Assembly (NCBI RefSeq): GCF_014647315.1
Contig: NZ_BMOY01000005.1
Coordinates: forward strand, 39,285-103,284
Direction of reading: 5' to 3'
From: Paenalicyclobacillus cellulosilyticus
GTDB taxonomy: Bacteria; Bacillota; Bacilli; Alicyclobacillales; Alicyclobacillaceae
Length of the DNA: 64,000 nt
A program made the translations under genes and the position numbers. The notes under the pieces were generated by a model. That model was not told where the DNA came from, did not search any database, and was given only the letters and a program-made list of their open reading frames with translations. This document shows, in pieces, positions 28,114 to 36,821 of the stretch. How positions within the stretch are numbered: position 1 is the stretch's first letter; every line of letters starts with the position of its first letter.

Positions 28114-29118
28114 ATGCCCGTCACCATCCGCGACGTCGCCAGGGCTGCGGGCGTGTCTATCACCACGGTCTCCAGGGCGCTCAACGGACATAAGGATGTC
28201 GGCGAGAAGACGCGCCAGCGCATTCTCCGGATTGCGGAAGAGCTGAACTACCGCCCGAGCGCCGTCGCGCGCAGCCTTGTGACACAAAAGACGCGGACCA
28301 TCGGATTCCTGGTTTCCGATTTGTCGAAAGGGCGGATCTGGCACTATTTCATGTTGCAAATTCTCTACGGGATCCAGGATCGGCTCGCGGAACTCGGATA
28401 CGACCTCATCCTGGTCAATACCACGACCACCCGGCAGCGCGAGATTTCCTATTTGGATTTTTGCACCGAGCGGCGGTTGGACGGCGTGATTGTGATCAAT
28501 CTCCGCTTGGACGATCCGTATCTGCACGAGGTTGTCGAGTCGCCGCTGCCGAGCGTCGTGATCGATATTCCATTGGTCAGCGCGACGTGTGGGTACGTCA
28601 CCTCCGATAACGTTTACGGAGCCAAGCTGGCGGTGCGGCATCTCATCGGCAAAGGGCACCGTACCATCGGTTTCGTGAACGGGCACAGCCAGGCGGCGGT
28701 GAGCCATGACCGGTTGCGCGGGTACCGCGAGGCGCTGGAGAGCCATGGCATTCCGTTTCGGCCCGAGCTGGTCTATGAAGCGGACTACACGGTGGAAGGC
28801 GGACGCAAAGGCTGTGAGTTGCTGCGAACCGCGCATCCTGAGATGACCGCCGTCTTTTTTGCAAGTGATCTGATGGCCATCGGAGGTTTGCACCATTTGC
28901 GGGAAGCGGGCGTCAAGGTCCCGGAGGAGTGTGCGGTGGTTGGATTCGACGACATCGAGCTCGCGGAAATCGTATCCCCGCAATTGACGACCATCCGGCA
29001 GAAACGGTACGAGATGGGGGCGACCGCTGCCGAGATGTTGGTCGGCATGATGGAAGGAAAGACGATGCCCGAGGGGCGAACGTTGTTGCCGGAACTCGTG
29101 GTGCGGCAGACCTCGTGA
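28114..29118 (+). CDS. LacI family transcriptional regulator of the sugar locus
   Basis: A 334-residue regulator. The N-terminal HTH is VTIRDVARAAGVSITTVSRA (residues 3-22), followed by the hinge helix YRPSAVARSL. The periplasmic-binding-like effector domain shows IGFLVSDLSKGR, the subunit core GHRTIGFVNG and VVGFDDIELAEIVSPQLTTI. It probably represses the glycosidase and ABC transporter genes that follow and releases them on binding a sugar. The effector is unknown. Two identical palindromes flank the gene's regulatory regions. Confidence 0.96.
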   Translation: MPVTIRDVARAAGVSITTVSRALNGHKDVGEKTRQRILRIAEELNYRPSAVARSLVTQKTRTIGFLVSDLSKGRIWHYFMLQILYGIQDRLAELGYDLILVNTTTTRQREISYLDFCTERRLDGVIVINLRLDDPYLHEVVESPLPSVVIDIPLVSATCGYVTSDNVYGAKLAVRHLIGKGHRTIGFVNGHSQAAVSHDRLRGYREALESHGIPFRPELVYEADYTVEGGRKGCELLRTAHPEMTAVFFASDLMAIGGLHHLREAGVKVPEECAVVGFDDIELAEIVSPQLTTIRQKRYEMGATAAEMLVGMMEGKTMPEGRTLLPELVVRQTS

Positions 29119-29166
29119 GGATGACCACGCACCGTTCGCAATATTTTCCATGGCCAGAGGTGGCTG

Positions 29167-29186
29167 CCAAAACGAAAACGTTTTGG
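29167..29186. promoter_or_regulatory. LacI-type operator before the glycosidase gene
   Basis: AAAACGTTTT (29175-29184) lies inside a wider inverted repeat, CCAAAAC (29167-29173) and GTTTTGG (29180-29186). It is about 106 bases upstream of the glycosidase start and is identical to the core before the lacI-family gene. Confidence 0.72.
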
Positions 29187-29291
29187 ATACGGCGGCAGAT
29201 CCAGACGGACGGATCTTGGGCGCACCGCATGTTCCACCGCATGTTACGCCGTGCGTTGATTCGTCAGGAAGAACAGGAAGGAATGAACCAG

Positions 29292-31562
29292 ATGCATTTT
29301 CACGTCATCAAGGAAGACGACTTGTTTCTCGTGTGCCGCCCGGACGGCGAAGTGCCTGATCCGGTGGAGGATTCATTTGGATACGGCCTGTACACGCGCG
29401 ATACACGTATGCTCTCCCGCTTGACGTTCTCCGTGCGCGATGTGTCCTGGCGGCTCCTTCATGCCGATACATCGGCCAATTATCAGGCAGTCTACCGTTA
29501 CAGCAGCGGCGGCTGCGGGAATCAGGCGGACCTTTCGCAACAGACGCTTTTTTTGACGCGGCGCCGGTTTGTGACTGGAAACGATTTGGTTGAAGAGGGG
29601 ATCATCGAGAACTTCTCCAACGAGCGCATCACGTTGGACATGGTCTATCAGGTGGCGGCCGATTTTCGCGATCTGTTCGAAGTGAGGGGTTATTCGCCTG
29701 CAGACTTGCACCGCACCATCTCATGCGCGCAATCTTCTGTTTCCTTGGTCTTTTCCTACGTGGCGTTGGACGGTGTGGCGTGCAAGACGACCCTTGATCT
29801 GCACGTCTTGCCGGAGGAAGAAGACGTACAGGATGAAAGCGGCGTCAACGCCCAGCGCGATGCGCATCAGGATGCGCGGGAGGAACGAAAAGTCTCCACA
29901 TCCGTCGATCACGCTGCCGGCCAACTGTCGTTTGGCATCGCGGTCCCGGCACGCGGGAAACGGAGGTGGTTCTTGCGTGTGCGTCCTGAGGTCGCCGGCC
30001 GCCTGCACCCGAACCTCCCGAACGGCGCTGTGCATGCGTCACAGGAACATACGTCGCACCGGGCGTGGGTCAGCGGCAGCCCGGAGCGTATGGCGCAGCA
30101 ATACGCGGACTGGATGGACAGCGTCCCGCGCGTGGATGGTGACGAAGGTTTCGCATCCTGGTATGAGCGGGGCATGCGGGACGTGCGCATGCTGTTGACC
30201 CATCTCGGCTATGGTCCGTTCCCGGTCGCGGGTGTGCCTTGGTACGCTGTGCCGTTTGGACGCGACAGTTTGATCACGGCGTTGGAAATCCTCATCTGCC
30301 GGGCGGACATCGCGCGCGGTACGCTGGCCACCCTGGCCGCGTTGCAAGGCGTGACGCGGGATGCACGGCGGGATGAGCAACCCGGAAAGATCATCCATGA
30401 GTTGCGCGTCGGTGAGCTCACGCGTATCGGAGAGCTGCCTTTTGGACCGTATTACGGGTCTGTGGACGCGACGCCGCTCTTTCTGTGCCTGGCGGCGGAA
30501 TATCTGGCTTGGACCGGAGACTTGGCATTTATCCGTGCCTTGCTTCCGGTGGTGGAACGCGCGTTTCACTGGATGGATCACGACGGCGATCGCGACGGGG
30601 ACGGATGGATTGAATACTTCCGGGAAGCGGAACGAGGGATTGCCAACCAAGGATGGAAGGACTCCGGCGACGCGGTCTCCCACGTCGACGGGCGTCTGGC
30701 CGAGCCTCCCGTCGCCCTGTGCGAGGTGCAGGCGTACGCTCACCGCGCCCACGCAGCGTGGGCACGCATCTACCGTCTGCTCGGGGCCCCTGACCGCGCC
30801 GAGGCGCATCACCGGCGCGCCCGGCAGTTGGCTGCCCGCTTTCTGGAAACGTTTTGGTTGGCAAGCGAGGGGCTGGTCGCGTTCGGTTTGGATGCCGAGA
30901 AGCGGCCCATCGGCACGGCGGCTTCCAACATGGGTCACTGCCTGTGGGGGGGTGTGTTACCGGCGGACGTGGCGCGCCAAGTGGCGGATCGCCTGTTGCA
31001 ACCGGACATGTTCAGCGGCTACGGCATTCGCACCTTGTCGACACGCGAAGTCCGCTACAATCCGCTCAGTTATCACAACGGCACCGTCTGGCCGCATGAC
31101 AACGCCATCATCCTCGCCGGATTTGCTCAATACGGCCTGTCCGGTGCAGTGGCGAAACTGGCGGGGGCGCTGTTGCGCGTCTCGGCTCAGTTCGAGATGC
31201 GCCGTTTACCGGAGTTGTTCGGCGGGCTTTCGGCCAGCGAAGCGCCGCACCCGGTCCCGTATCCCGTCTCATGTTCTCCGCAGGCATGGGCGGCGGCGAC
31301 ACCGGCCATGGTGCTCCAATCGGTACTCGGCATGCAACCGGACGTCCCGCAAGGCCGTGTCTTCATTCACCCTGTGTTGCCTGAGGGATGCGACCGCTTG
31401 CTGGTGCAACGCATCCGGCTTGGAGAAGGCAACCTCTCGCTCGACCTGCGGCGCGATCCGTTCGGCCGCACCCAAGTGAAGGTGCTCGAAAACACGACCG
31501 GTTGCCGGGTGGAACAGGGCGTGAAAGGGGGGATGCCCTGGCTGGCCGAAGCGGGTATCTGA
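29292..31562 (+). CDS. Glycogen-debranching-type (amylo-alpha-1,6-glucosidase-like) glycoside hydrolase
   Basis: A 756-residue intracellular glycosidase without a signal peptide. Residues 1-280 form the beta-sandwich glycogen-debranching N-domain (DDLFLVCRPDGEVPDP, GYGLYTRDTRMLS). The rest is an (alpha/alpha)6 barrel with FGRDSLITALEIL, GIANQGWKDSGDAVSH and YNPLSYHNGTVWPHDNAII; the aspartate in WKDSGD and the histidines and aspartate near the end are the likely active site. Proteins of this kind degrade oligosaccharides brought in by ABC transporters. ATG 29292 suits AAGGA nine bases upstream; ATG 29283 is too close. It is preceded by a LacI-type operator. Confidence 0.9.
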   Translation: MHFHVIKEDDLFLVCRPDGEVPDPVEDSFGYGLYTRDTRMLSRLTFSVRDVSWRLLHADTSANYQAVYRYSSGGCGNQADLSQQTLFLTRRRFVTGNDLVEEGIIENFSNERITLDMVYQVAADFRDLFEVRGYSPADLHRTISCAQSSVSLVFSYVALDGVACKTTLDLHVLPEEEDVQDESGVNAQRDAHQDAREERKVSTSVDHAAGQLSFGIAVPARGKRRWFLRVRPEVAGRLHPNLPNGAVHASQEHTSHRAWVSGSPERMAQQYADWMDSVPRVDGDEGFASWYERGMRDVRMLLTHLGYGPFPVAGVPWYAVPFGRDSLITALEILICRADIARGTLATLAALQGVTRDARRDEQPGKIIHELRVGELTRIGELPFGPYYGSVDATPLFLCLAAEYLAWTGDLAFIRALLPVVERAFHWMDHDGDRDGDGWIEYFREAERGIANQGWKDSGDAVSHVDGRLAEPPVALCEVQAYAHRAHAAWARIYRLLGAPDRAEAHHRRARQLAARFLETFWLASEGLVAFGLDAEKRPIGTAASNMGHCLWGGVLPADVARQVADRLLQPDMFSGYGIRTLSTREVRYNPLSYHNGTVWPHDNAIILAGFAQYGLSGAVAKLAGALLRVSAQFEMRRLPELFGGLSASEAPHPVPYPVSCSPQAWAAATPAMVLQSVLGMQPDVPQGRVFIHPVLPEGCDRLLVQRIRLGEGNLSLDLRRDPFGRTQVKVLENTTGCRVEQGVKGGMPWLAEAGI

Positions 31563-31670
31563 TCACACGCTCACTTCGCAGCATGCAGTGCGGGTCAATG
31601 TCGGTGCTCATCTCGTGGAGACACACAGGTCCATCACTTCGGGCCGCACATCGCCAAAGGAGGAAGGGAC

Positions 31671-32933
31671 ATGTTGACGAAGAAACGCTTGCTGGCCATC
31701 AGCTCGCTGCTGTCTGTCAGCGCGATCGCGCTGCTGGGCGGAGAGGCTGCCGCATCCCAAGCGAAAACGGTACATCGCACCCACGACCCTGTGGTCAATC
31801 TCACGCTCGGGATGTGGTCGTCCAGCCCGGCGGAGACGAAGTTGGTCCAAGATCAATTGAAGGCATTTCAAAAGATCCATCCCAACATCCACGTCTCCAT
31901 CCGGGTCATCACCGGGAACTATTTGCAAGCCTTGCAGCCGATGTTGGCCGCCCACACGGCGCCAGACATCTTCTACGTGGATTCGTCGTACGCGCAACAG
32001 CTTGAAGCGGCAGGCGTCGTCATGCCGCTCGACAGCCTGATCAAAAAGTACCATGTGGACTTGTCTGACTTTCATGCCAACCTGTTGAAGGCGTTCACAT
32101 GGAAGGGACAGATCTACGGCTTGCCCAAGGACTATAACACCTTGGCGCTCGAATCGAATCCCGCGCTGCTCGCCAAAGCGGGCATTCAACATCCGCCGAA
32201 GACGTGGGAGGAGTTTACGGCAGACGCTGCCAAGCTGAAAGCCAAAGGCATTGTACCGCTTTCCTTCCCCATCGACGTGGCGCGTTTCTACCCGTTCATC
32301 GTCGACTTTGGCGGCAGCTTTTACAACGCGGACAAAAACACCATCACCATCAATGTGCCGAGCAACGTGCGTGGCATGAATTGGTTTTTGAAGAACCAAG
32401 AACAAGGGTATCTGGTGGCGCCGAACAATCAGGGCGCCAGTTGGGGCGGCGAAGCGTTTGCCCAGGGCAAAGTGGCGATGACCGCGGAGGGTGCCTGGAT
32501 TGTGCCGTTCATGCAGCAGACCGCGCCCAAGATGAAATATGAGATCACCGATTTCCCGTCGCTGAACGGGCGTTCGGCCAACATGGTGTATACGGTGGCC
32601 TATGAGATGGCCAAATCCACCAAGAACCCGGACGCGGCGGCACAGTTATTGTTCTTTATGACCGGGAAGCAGGCACTCGCGATGACAGCGAAAAGCGGGC
32701 TCGCCATTCCGTCCCGCAAAAGCGAAGAGGGGTTATTCCTGAAGAACTGGCCGAACTACAAGGCGTTCCTGGATGGCGTCAAGGACGCGTATCCGTACCA
32801 ATTCGGGCTCAGCGGACAAGACTTCATCAACGCCATCAACAAGGCGGCTGAGACGGGCGTGCTGAAGCACCAATCCGCGCAGTTGGTGCTGCAAACGGCG
32901 GAAGAGACGCTGAACTCCCAGAAAAACTATTAA
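31671..32933 (+). CDS. Carbohydrate ABC transporter substrate-binding protein
   Basis: A 420-residue family 1 extracellular solute-binding protein. It has a signal peptide (KKRLLAISSLLSVSAIALLG), and no lipobox cysteine is present, which is unusual for a Gram-positive binding protein. The mature part shows VNLTLGMWSSSPAETKLVQD, IHPNIHVSIRVITGNYLQAL, APDIFYVDSSYAQQL and GEAFAQGKVAMTAEGAWIV, all typical of the sugar-binding group. AAAGGAGG stands before the ATG. It is followed by a strong stem-loop and two permease genes. Confidence 0.95.
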   Translation: MLTKKRLLAISSLLSVSAIALLGGEAAASQAKTVHRTHDPVVNLTLGMWSSSPAETKLVQDQLKAFQKIHPNIHVSIRVITGNYLQALQPMLAAHTAPDIFYVDSSYAQQLEAAGVVMPLDSLIKKYHVDLSDFHANLLKAFTWKGQIYGLPKDYNTLALESNPALLAKAGIQHPPKTWEEFTADAAKLKAKGIVPLSFPIDVARFYPFIVDFGGSFYNADKNTITINVPSNVRGMNWFLKNQEQGYLVAPNNQGASWGGEAFAQGKVAMTAEGAWIVPFMQQTAPKMKYEITDFPSLNGRSANMVYTVAYEMAKSTKNPDAAAQLLFFMTGKQALAMTAKSGLAIPSRKSEEGLFLKNWPNYKAFLDGVKDAYPYQFGLSGQDFINAINKAAETGVLKHQSAQLVLQTAEETLNSQKNY

Positions 32934-32965
32934 ACCAATGGGTTGGCATGGCCAAGGTTTTGGTT

Positions 32966-32991
32966 GCGGGGCGCAGCGGAATGCGCCCCGC
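32966..32991 (+). other. Stem-loop between the binding-protein and permease genes
   Basis: Perfect 10-base arms GCGGGGCGCA (32966-32975) and TGCGCCCCGC (32982-32991) with a six-base loop and no T tract. Such hairpins often protect the upstream mRNA so that more binding protein than permease is made. This role is inferred. Confidence 0.75.
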
Positions 32992-33021
32992 ACTTCCCTC
33001 GTGGTACGGAGGTGAAGCAAG

Positions 33022-33942
33022 GTGGGTTTGGATGCGGCTGCCGCACCAGCGGCTCGCCGACGCTGGTTCAAGCGGAGCAGCGTGGACGAGGCGCTGGCGG
33101 GTTATCTGTTTCTGATGCCCGCGCTGGTGTCGTTGGTGGTTTTCCTGTTGGGTCCCATCCTGTTCTCGTTCTACATCAGTTTCTTTCACTTCTCGTACCT
33201 GGACCCGCAGAACGCCTCGTGGGCCGGCTTGGACAACTACCTGCATTTGTTTGTCGATCCGGTGTTTCTGCAGGCGTTGTGGAACACGTTTCTGTACACC
33301 GTCGGGGTCGTACCGGTGCAGACGGCGTTATCGCTTGGTTTGGCGCTCATCGTGGACAGGATTCGCGGCAAGACGTTCTTTCGCATCGCCTACTACCTGC
33401 CGACCGTCACGTCCACCGTCGCGGTCAGCGTGATGTTCATCTTCATCTTCAATCCCACGGGTCTGCTCAACCAGTTGCTTGCGCTCTTTCACATCCAGGG
33501 TCCGAACTGGCTGAACGACCCCACCTTCGCATTGCCCGCGGTGATGATGATCGCCATCTGGTCGACGGCTGGCCAGTTCATGATCATCTATCTCGCCGGA
33601 TTGCAGGAGATCCCGGACGAGATTTATGAAGCGGCCGCCATCGAGGGGGCAAGCGGGTGGAAGATGTTGCGCTATATCACCATTCCACTCCTGCGGCGAA
33701 CGACCTTTTTGGTCATCGTCATGGGGATGATAGGTACGTTCCAGGTGTTCGATACGGTGTATGTCATCTCCCGGGGGGATGGGGGGCCGGCGGGAGCCAC
33801 GATGACCGTGGTTCTCGACATCTTCAACAAAGCGTTTCGCGATATGAGCATGGGATACGCTTCGGCCATGGCTTTTTTCCTGTTCGTCATCATTTTGTTG
33901 CTCACGCTGTTGCAGCAATGGATCCTCGGCAGAGAAGAGTGA
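33022..33942 (+). CDS. Sugar ABC transporter permease (MalF type)
   Basis: A 306-residue inner-membrane permease with six predicted transmembrane segments, starting at LFLMPALVSLVVFLLGPILF. The EAA loop, which docks the ATPase, is EIPDEIYEAAAIEGASGWKM (about 197-216). The GTG start at 33022 has GGAGG upstream. It pairs with the next gene. No ATPase is encoded in this locus, so a shared MsmX-type ATPase elsewhere probably energises it. Confidence 0.95.
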   Translation: MGLDAAAAPAARRRWFKRSSVDEALAGYLFLMPALVSLVVFLLGPILFSFYISFFHFSYLDPQNASWAGLDNYLHLFVDPVFLQALWNTFLYTVGVVPVQTALSLGLALIVDRIRGKTFFRIAYYLPTVTSTVAVSVMFIFIFNPTGLLNQLLALFHIQGPNWLNDPTFALPAVMMIAIWSTAGQFMIIYLAGLQEIPDEIYEAAAIEGASGWKMLRYITIPLLRRTTFLVIVMGMIGTFQVFDTVYVISRGDGGPAGATMTVVLDIFNKAFRDMSMGYASAMAFFLFVIILLLTLLQQWILGREE

Positions 33943-33954
33943 GGGGGGACGACG

Positions 33955-34794
33955 GTGCGCACGGATTCCATGGCTGGTTCCGCACGCTTCCGACCCGGGC
34001 GGGCGCTCATGTACCTTGTGGCATGCGTGTACGCGGTGATCACACTGGTACCCTATCTGTGGTCGGTGTACACGTCGCTCAAACCGACGTCGGAAGTGTT
34101 CAGCGTGTTCGTGCCGTTCCGGACGCTGACGCTGCATAACTACACGTACATCATTCAACAGTTTCCGTTCGGGCGTTGGTTGTTCAACAGCTTTCTCGTG
34201 GCGCTCATCGTCACCCTGGGCAATTTGGTCGTCAATACGTTGGCCGGGTACGCGTTTGCCAGGCTGCGGTTTCCCGGACGCGGTCTCTTATTTTACTGCT
34301 TTTTGGCCATCATGATGATCCCTGGTCAGGTGCTTTTGGTCCCGATTTACATTTTGCTTGCGCGATTAGGATGGATCGACACGTATCAAGGCCTGACCGT
34401 TCCGTTTCTCATGAGCCCGTTCATGATCTTCCTGTCCCGTCAGTTTTTCCTGGGCATGCCGAAAGAACTGGAGGAGGCCGGTCGCATCGACGGGTTGTCG
34501 CACTGGGGCATCTTTTTTCGCATTTACTTACCGCTTTCGGTACCGCTGTTGTCCGCCCAGACCATCCTTACGTTTCAAGGGAACTGGAACTCGTTTCTCT
34601 GGCCGTTGTTGCTGGAAACCCAGCAAGACATGTACACGTTGCCCGTCGGCCTCAACTCGTTCTACGGGCAATACGACGCGTACTGGAACAGCGTGTTGGC
34701 CGGTTCCATCCTGCTGACGTTGCCGATGGTCATCGTGTTTCTCATCTTTCAGAAGCAGTTTGTCCGGGGAATTGCCACGTCCGGGATGAAGTAA
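33955..34794 (+). CDS. Sugar ABC transporter permease (MalG type)
   Basis: A 279-residue inner-membrane permease with six predicted segments. The EAA loop is GMPKELEEAGRIDGLSHWGI (about 167-186), and the C-terminus ends IFQKQFVRGIATSGMK, as in many MalG-type permeases. The GTG start at 33955 follows GAGGGGGG by four to five bases. It is 12 bases after the partner permease. The next gene follows after 75 bases. Confidence 0.95.
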   Translation: MRTDSMAGSARFRPGRALMYLVACVYAVITLVPYLWSVYTSLKPTSEVFSVFVPFRTLTLHNYTYIIQQFPFGRWLFNSFLVALIVTLGNLVVNTLAGYAFARLRFPGRGLLFYCFLAIMMIPGQVLLVPIYILLARLGWIDTYQGLTVPFLMSPFMIFLSRQFFLGMPKELEEAGRIDGLSHWGIFFRIYLPLSVPLLSAQTILTFQGNWNSFLWPLLLETQQDMYTLPVGLNSFYGQYDAYWNSVLAGSILLTLPMVIVFLIFQKQFVRGIATSGMK

Positions 34795-34869
34795 CGCAGG
34801 CGATACGCGCGGCTTGCCTTGATCTTCCGCCGCTGTCCTGGCAGGATGAGGACGGGAGTGAAACGCGCC

Positions 34870-35913
34870 ATGACCGACCGCGGGTTGACACCGTATCTGA
34901 AAGAAGTGGGGCGCGGTGCCAAGGGGCGCCGCGATTTAACCTATCAAGAAGCGCGCCAAGCGGCGGACTTGATCTGCGACGGGATGTGCACGGACGCCCA
35001 GCTGGGGGCGTTTTTGCTGGCGGAGCGGGTCAAAGGGGAAAGTGCCGACGAGTTGGCAGCCTTCGTGGCCGCGTTGCGGGATCGCAGCCAGCGCATGGTG
35101 CCGGCTTGTCCGGAGGCCATCGACTGCGCGGGGCCGTACGACGGCCGGTCGCACTCCTTCATGGCGACGGTGGCGGCCGGCATGGTGCTGGCAGCCGCGG
35201 GCGTGCCGGTCATCTTGCACGGCAGCGCGACACTTCCTCCGAAACAAGGCGTCACCGTGGCGGAGGTGCTGCATGAACTCGGGCTTGCCTTCCCGGCCGA
35301 TCCCGCCGGGGCCTCCCGGGTGTTGGTGGAAACGGGGCTGGTGTATCTGGATACGGAGGTCTGGTGCCCGCCGCTCGCCCGGTTGCGCCGCGTCCGCCAG
35401 GAACTGGGCATGCGGACCTTACTGAACACGGCGGAGAAGTTTCTCAATCTCGGCGGCGCCGCGCACACCATCGCCGGCGTGTTTCACGGGGCGGCCGCGG
35501 CGGCGGCCGCTTCGCTCGTGTCTCGTCTCGGTTACCGGCGCGCAGCCGTGGTGCAGGGCGTCGACGGTTCGGAGGACGTGCCGGTGCACCGCGACAGCCT
35601 GCTTTACGTCATTCAAGGGGACCGCGTCGAGGAGGGGCGGGTGGAGCCGGCGGCGCTCGGGGTGGCCGCGGCGTGTCCGCGCGTCCTATGGGGAGCGAAG
35701 GAGCAAGCGGAGCGGATCCGCGCCGTCTTGCGCGGTGAGGCGGACTGGGAACAGGCGATGGTCATCCTCAACGCCGGCCTCAGGCTTTGGGTGGCCGGGC
35801 GAGCCGAGGACGTCCGGGAAGGTGTCGCGCTGGCCCGCGAGGCGCTGGGGAGCGGCCGGGCGCGGGAGCGGCTCGCGCACTTACAGGCGGTGTGCGCCGC
35901 TTACCGGCCGTGA
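34870..35913 (+). CDS. Anthranilate phosphoribosyltransferase-like (TrpD/YbiB family) protein
   Basis: A 347-residue protein of the nucleoside phosphorylase/TrpD fold. The N-terminal helical domain is GRRDLTYQEARQAADLICDG. The PRPP-type loop is GPYDGRSHSFMATVAAGMVL, followed by VILHGSATLPPKQGVTVAEVL, where real TrpD has a GTGGD motif and HGNRSVSS. That motif is absent here (GPYDGR), and no trp genes are adjacent, so it is probably a TrpD paralogue of the YbiB type with unknown function. The start ATG 34870 suits GGGAG nine bases before it. It may be cotranscribed with the sugar permeases. Its end overlaps the convergent gene by 13 bases. Confidence 0.8.
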   Translation: MTDRGLTPYLKEVGRGAKGRRDLTYQEARQAADLICDGMCTDAQLGAFLLAERVKGESADELAAFVAALRDRSQRMVPACPEAIDCAGPYDGRSHSFMATVAAGMVLAAAGVPVILHGSATLPPKQGVTVAEVLHELGLAFPADPAGASRVLVETGLVYLDTEVWCPPLARLRRVRQELGMRTLLNTAEKFLNLGGAAHTIAGVFHGAAAAAAASLVSRLGYRRAAVVQGVDGSEDVPVHRDSLLYVIQGDRVEEGRVEPAALGVAAACPRVLWGAKEQAERIRAVLRGEADWEQAMVILNAGLRLWVAGRAEDVREGVALAREALGSGRARERLAHLQAVCAAYRP

Positions 35914-36638
35914 AGGCAGCGGGTGGCGGTGATGCAGACGGCGGCGAGGACGAACACCATGCACACCACCAGCGCGCCGCGCCCGGCGGCCGGGACCAGG
36001 GCAGCGATGGCAGCACCGCCGCCGTAGGTGAGGATGGCGATGAAGCGCGCCGCGGCGTCGACGGTGTGATGAGGGGGCACGGGGACGCTCTTCGCCAGGC
36101 GCAGTTTGACGGCCAGGTCCTCGAGGAGGATGGCGAGGGTGCTGGTGACGACCGTGGTGGTGATGTTGGCGACGCCGATGCGCCGCGCGGCGGTGCTTTG
36201 CATACCCATGGCCAGCGCGGCGAGGAGGATGTCGGCCATGAGCCACAGGCCGGGGTGGGACACGTGTGCGCGGTGCAACGCGTGCAGTCCGAACGCGTAC
36301 AGCACGAGCCAACCTGTCTCCACCCAGAGCGCCCGGGTGACGGTCGCAGGCCAGAGCCCGGATTGCGGCTTGCGGTGCACGATGGCCGCCGCCAAAAGCG
36401 CTCCTGCGACAAACCCGGCGAGGGCAAGCAGGGAGCGGAGCACGGAGGCAAAGTGGGCTTGGCCGACGGCGAGCCCCAGGAGCACGATGTTTCCCGTCAT
36501 GTTGGCCGTAAACACGTGTTGGAGCGAAAGGTAACCGATGGCGTCCACGCACCCTGCGACAAGGCTCATCAGGATCAAGAGGGCGTGGCGCAAGGGAAAC
36601 GATGAAGCTGGTTTTTCTTTATGGGTGGCCAACGGCAT
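35901..36638 (-). CDS. DUF1275 (YoaK-like) integral membrane protein
   Basis: A 245-residue membrane protein with about six hydrophobic segments. The family motif GCVDAIGYLSLQHVFTANMT (near residues 30-50) includes the conserved glycine/aspartate and the NMTGN turn, and a second conserved stretch is GMQSTAARRIGVANITTTVV. Function of the family is unknown, possibly a small-molecule transporter. The ATG at 36638 is two bases from GAGGAG, so the in-frame TTG at 36632 is also possible. It is divergent from the riboswitch-sigma transcript. Confidence 0.9.
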   Translation of the reverse strand: MPLATHKEKPASSFPLRHALLILMSLVAGCVDAIGYLSLQHVFTANMTGNIVLLGLAVGQAHFASVLRSLLALAGFVAGALLAAAIVHRKPQSGLWPATVTRALWVETGWLVLYAFGLHALHRAHVSHPGLWLMADILLAALAMGMQSTAARRIGVANITTTVVTSTLAILLEDLAVKLRLAKSVPVPPHHTVDAAARFIAILTYGGGAAIAALVPAAGRGALVVCMVFVLAAVCITATRCLHGR

Positions 36639-36655
36639 CTCTCCTCGCCGAGTTG

Positions 36656-36684
36656 TTGAAATCTGTCGAACTCTGGTTGATAAT
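36656..36684 (+). promoter_or_regulatory. Sigma-A type promoter of the riboswitch-sigma factor transcript
   Basis: TTGAAA (36656-36661), a 17-base spacer and GATAAT (36679-36684). The start of transcription would be near 36691, about 40 bases before the riboswitch. This is one of the best promoters in the window. Confidence 0.78.
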
Positions 36685-36730
36685 ATACTACGAAACAAGA
36701 TTCTACCTGCATTGTGCATATCGATCCACG

Positions 36731-36821
36731 CAGTGAAAAAGGCAAACTAGCGGAAACGCTAGGACGCAAAACCACGGGTCTACGGACGCAAAAGGCGTCT
36801 ACGATCGCCGGGTTGCCACTG
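36731..36821 (+). ncRNA. Cyclic-di-GMP class I (GEMM-I) riboswitch
   Basis: The leader of the sigma-factor transcript has the main GEMM-I features. CAGTG (36731-36735) pairs with CACTG (36817-36821), closing the aptamer. GGCAAAC follows, then the helix CTAGCG-GAAA-CGCTAG with its GNRA tetraloop, then GGACGCAAAACCACGGGTCT (one base off the usual GACGCAAAGCC), the second hairpin GACGC-AAAAG-GCGTC, and CGCCGGGTTGCC at the 3-prime side. Directly after, GGCAA (36825-36829) can pair with TTGCC (36813-36817), the same segment that pairs with the 5-prime GGCAA in the aptamer. That gives a plausible switch. On or off cannot be told; no clear terminator was found in the next 270 bases, so control of translation or of a weaker hairpin is possible. 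Confidence 0.9.
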
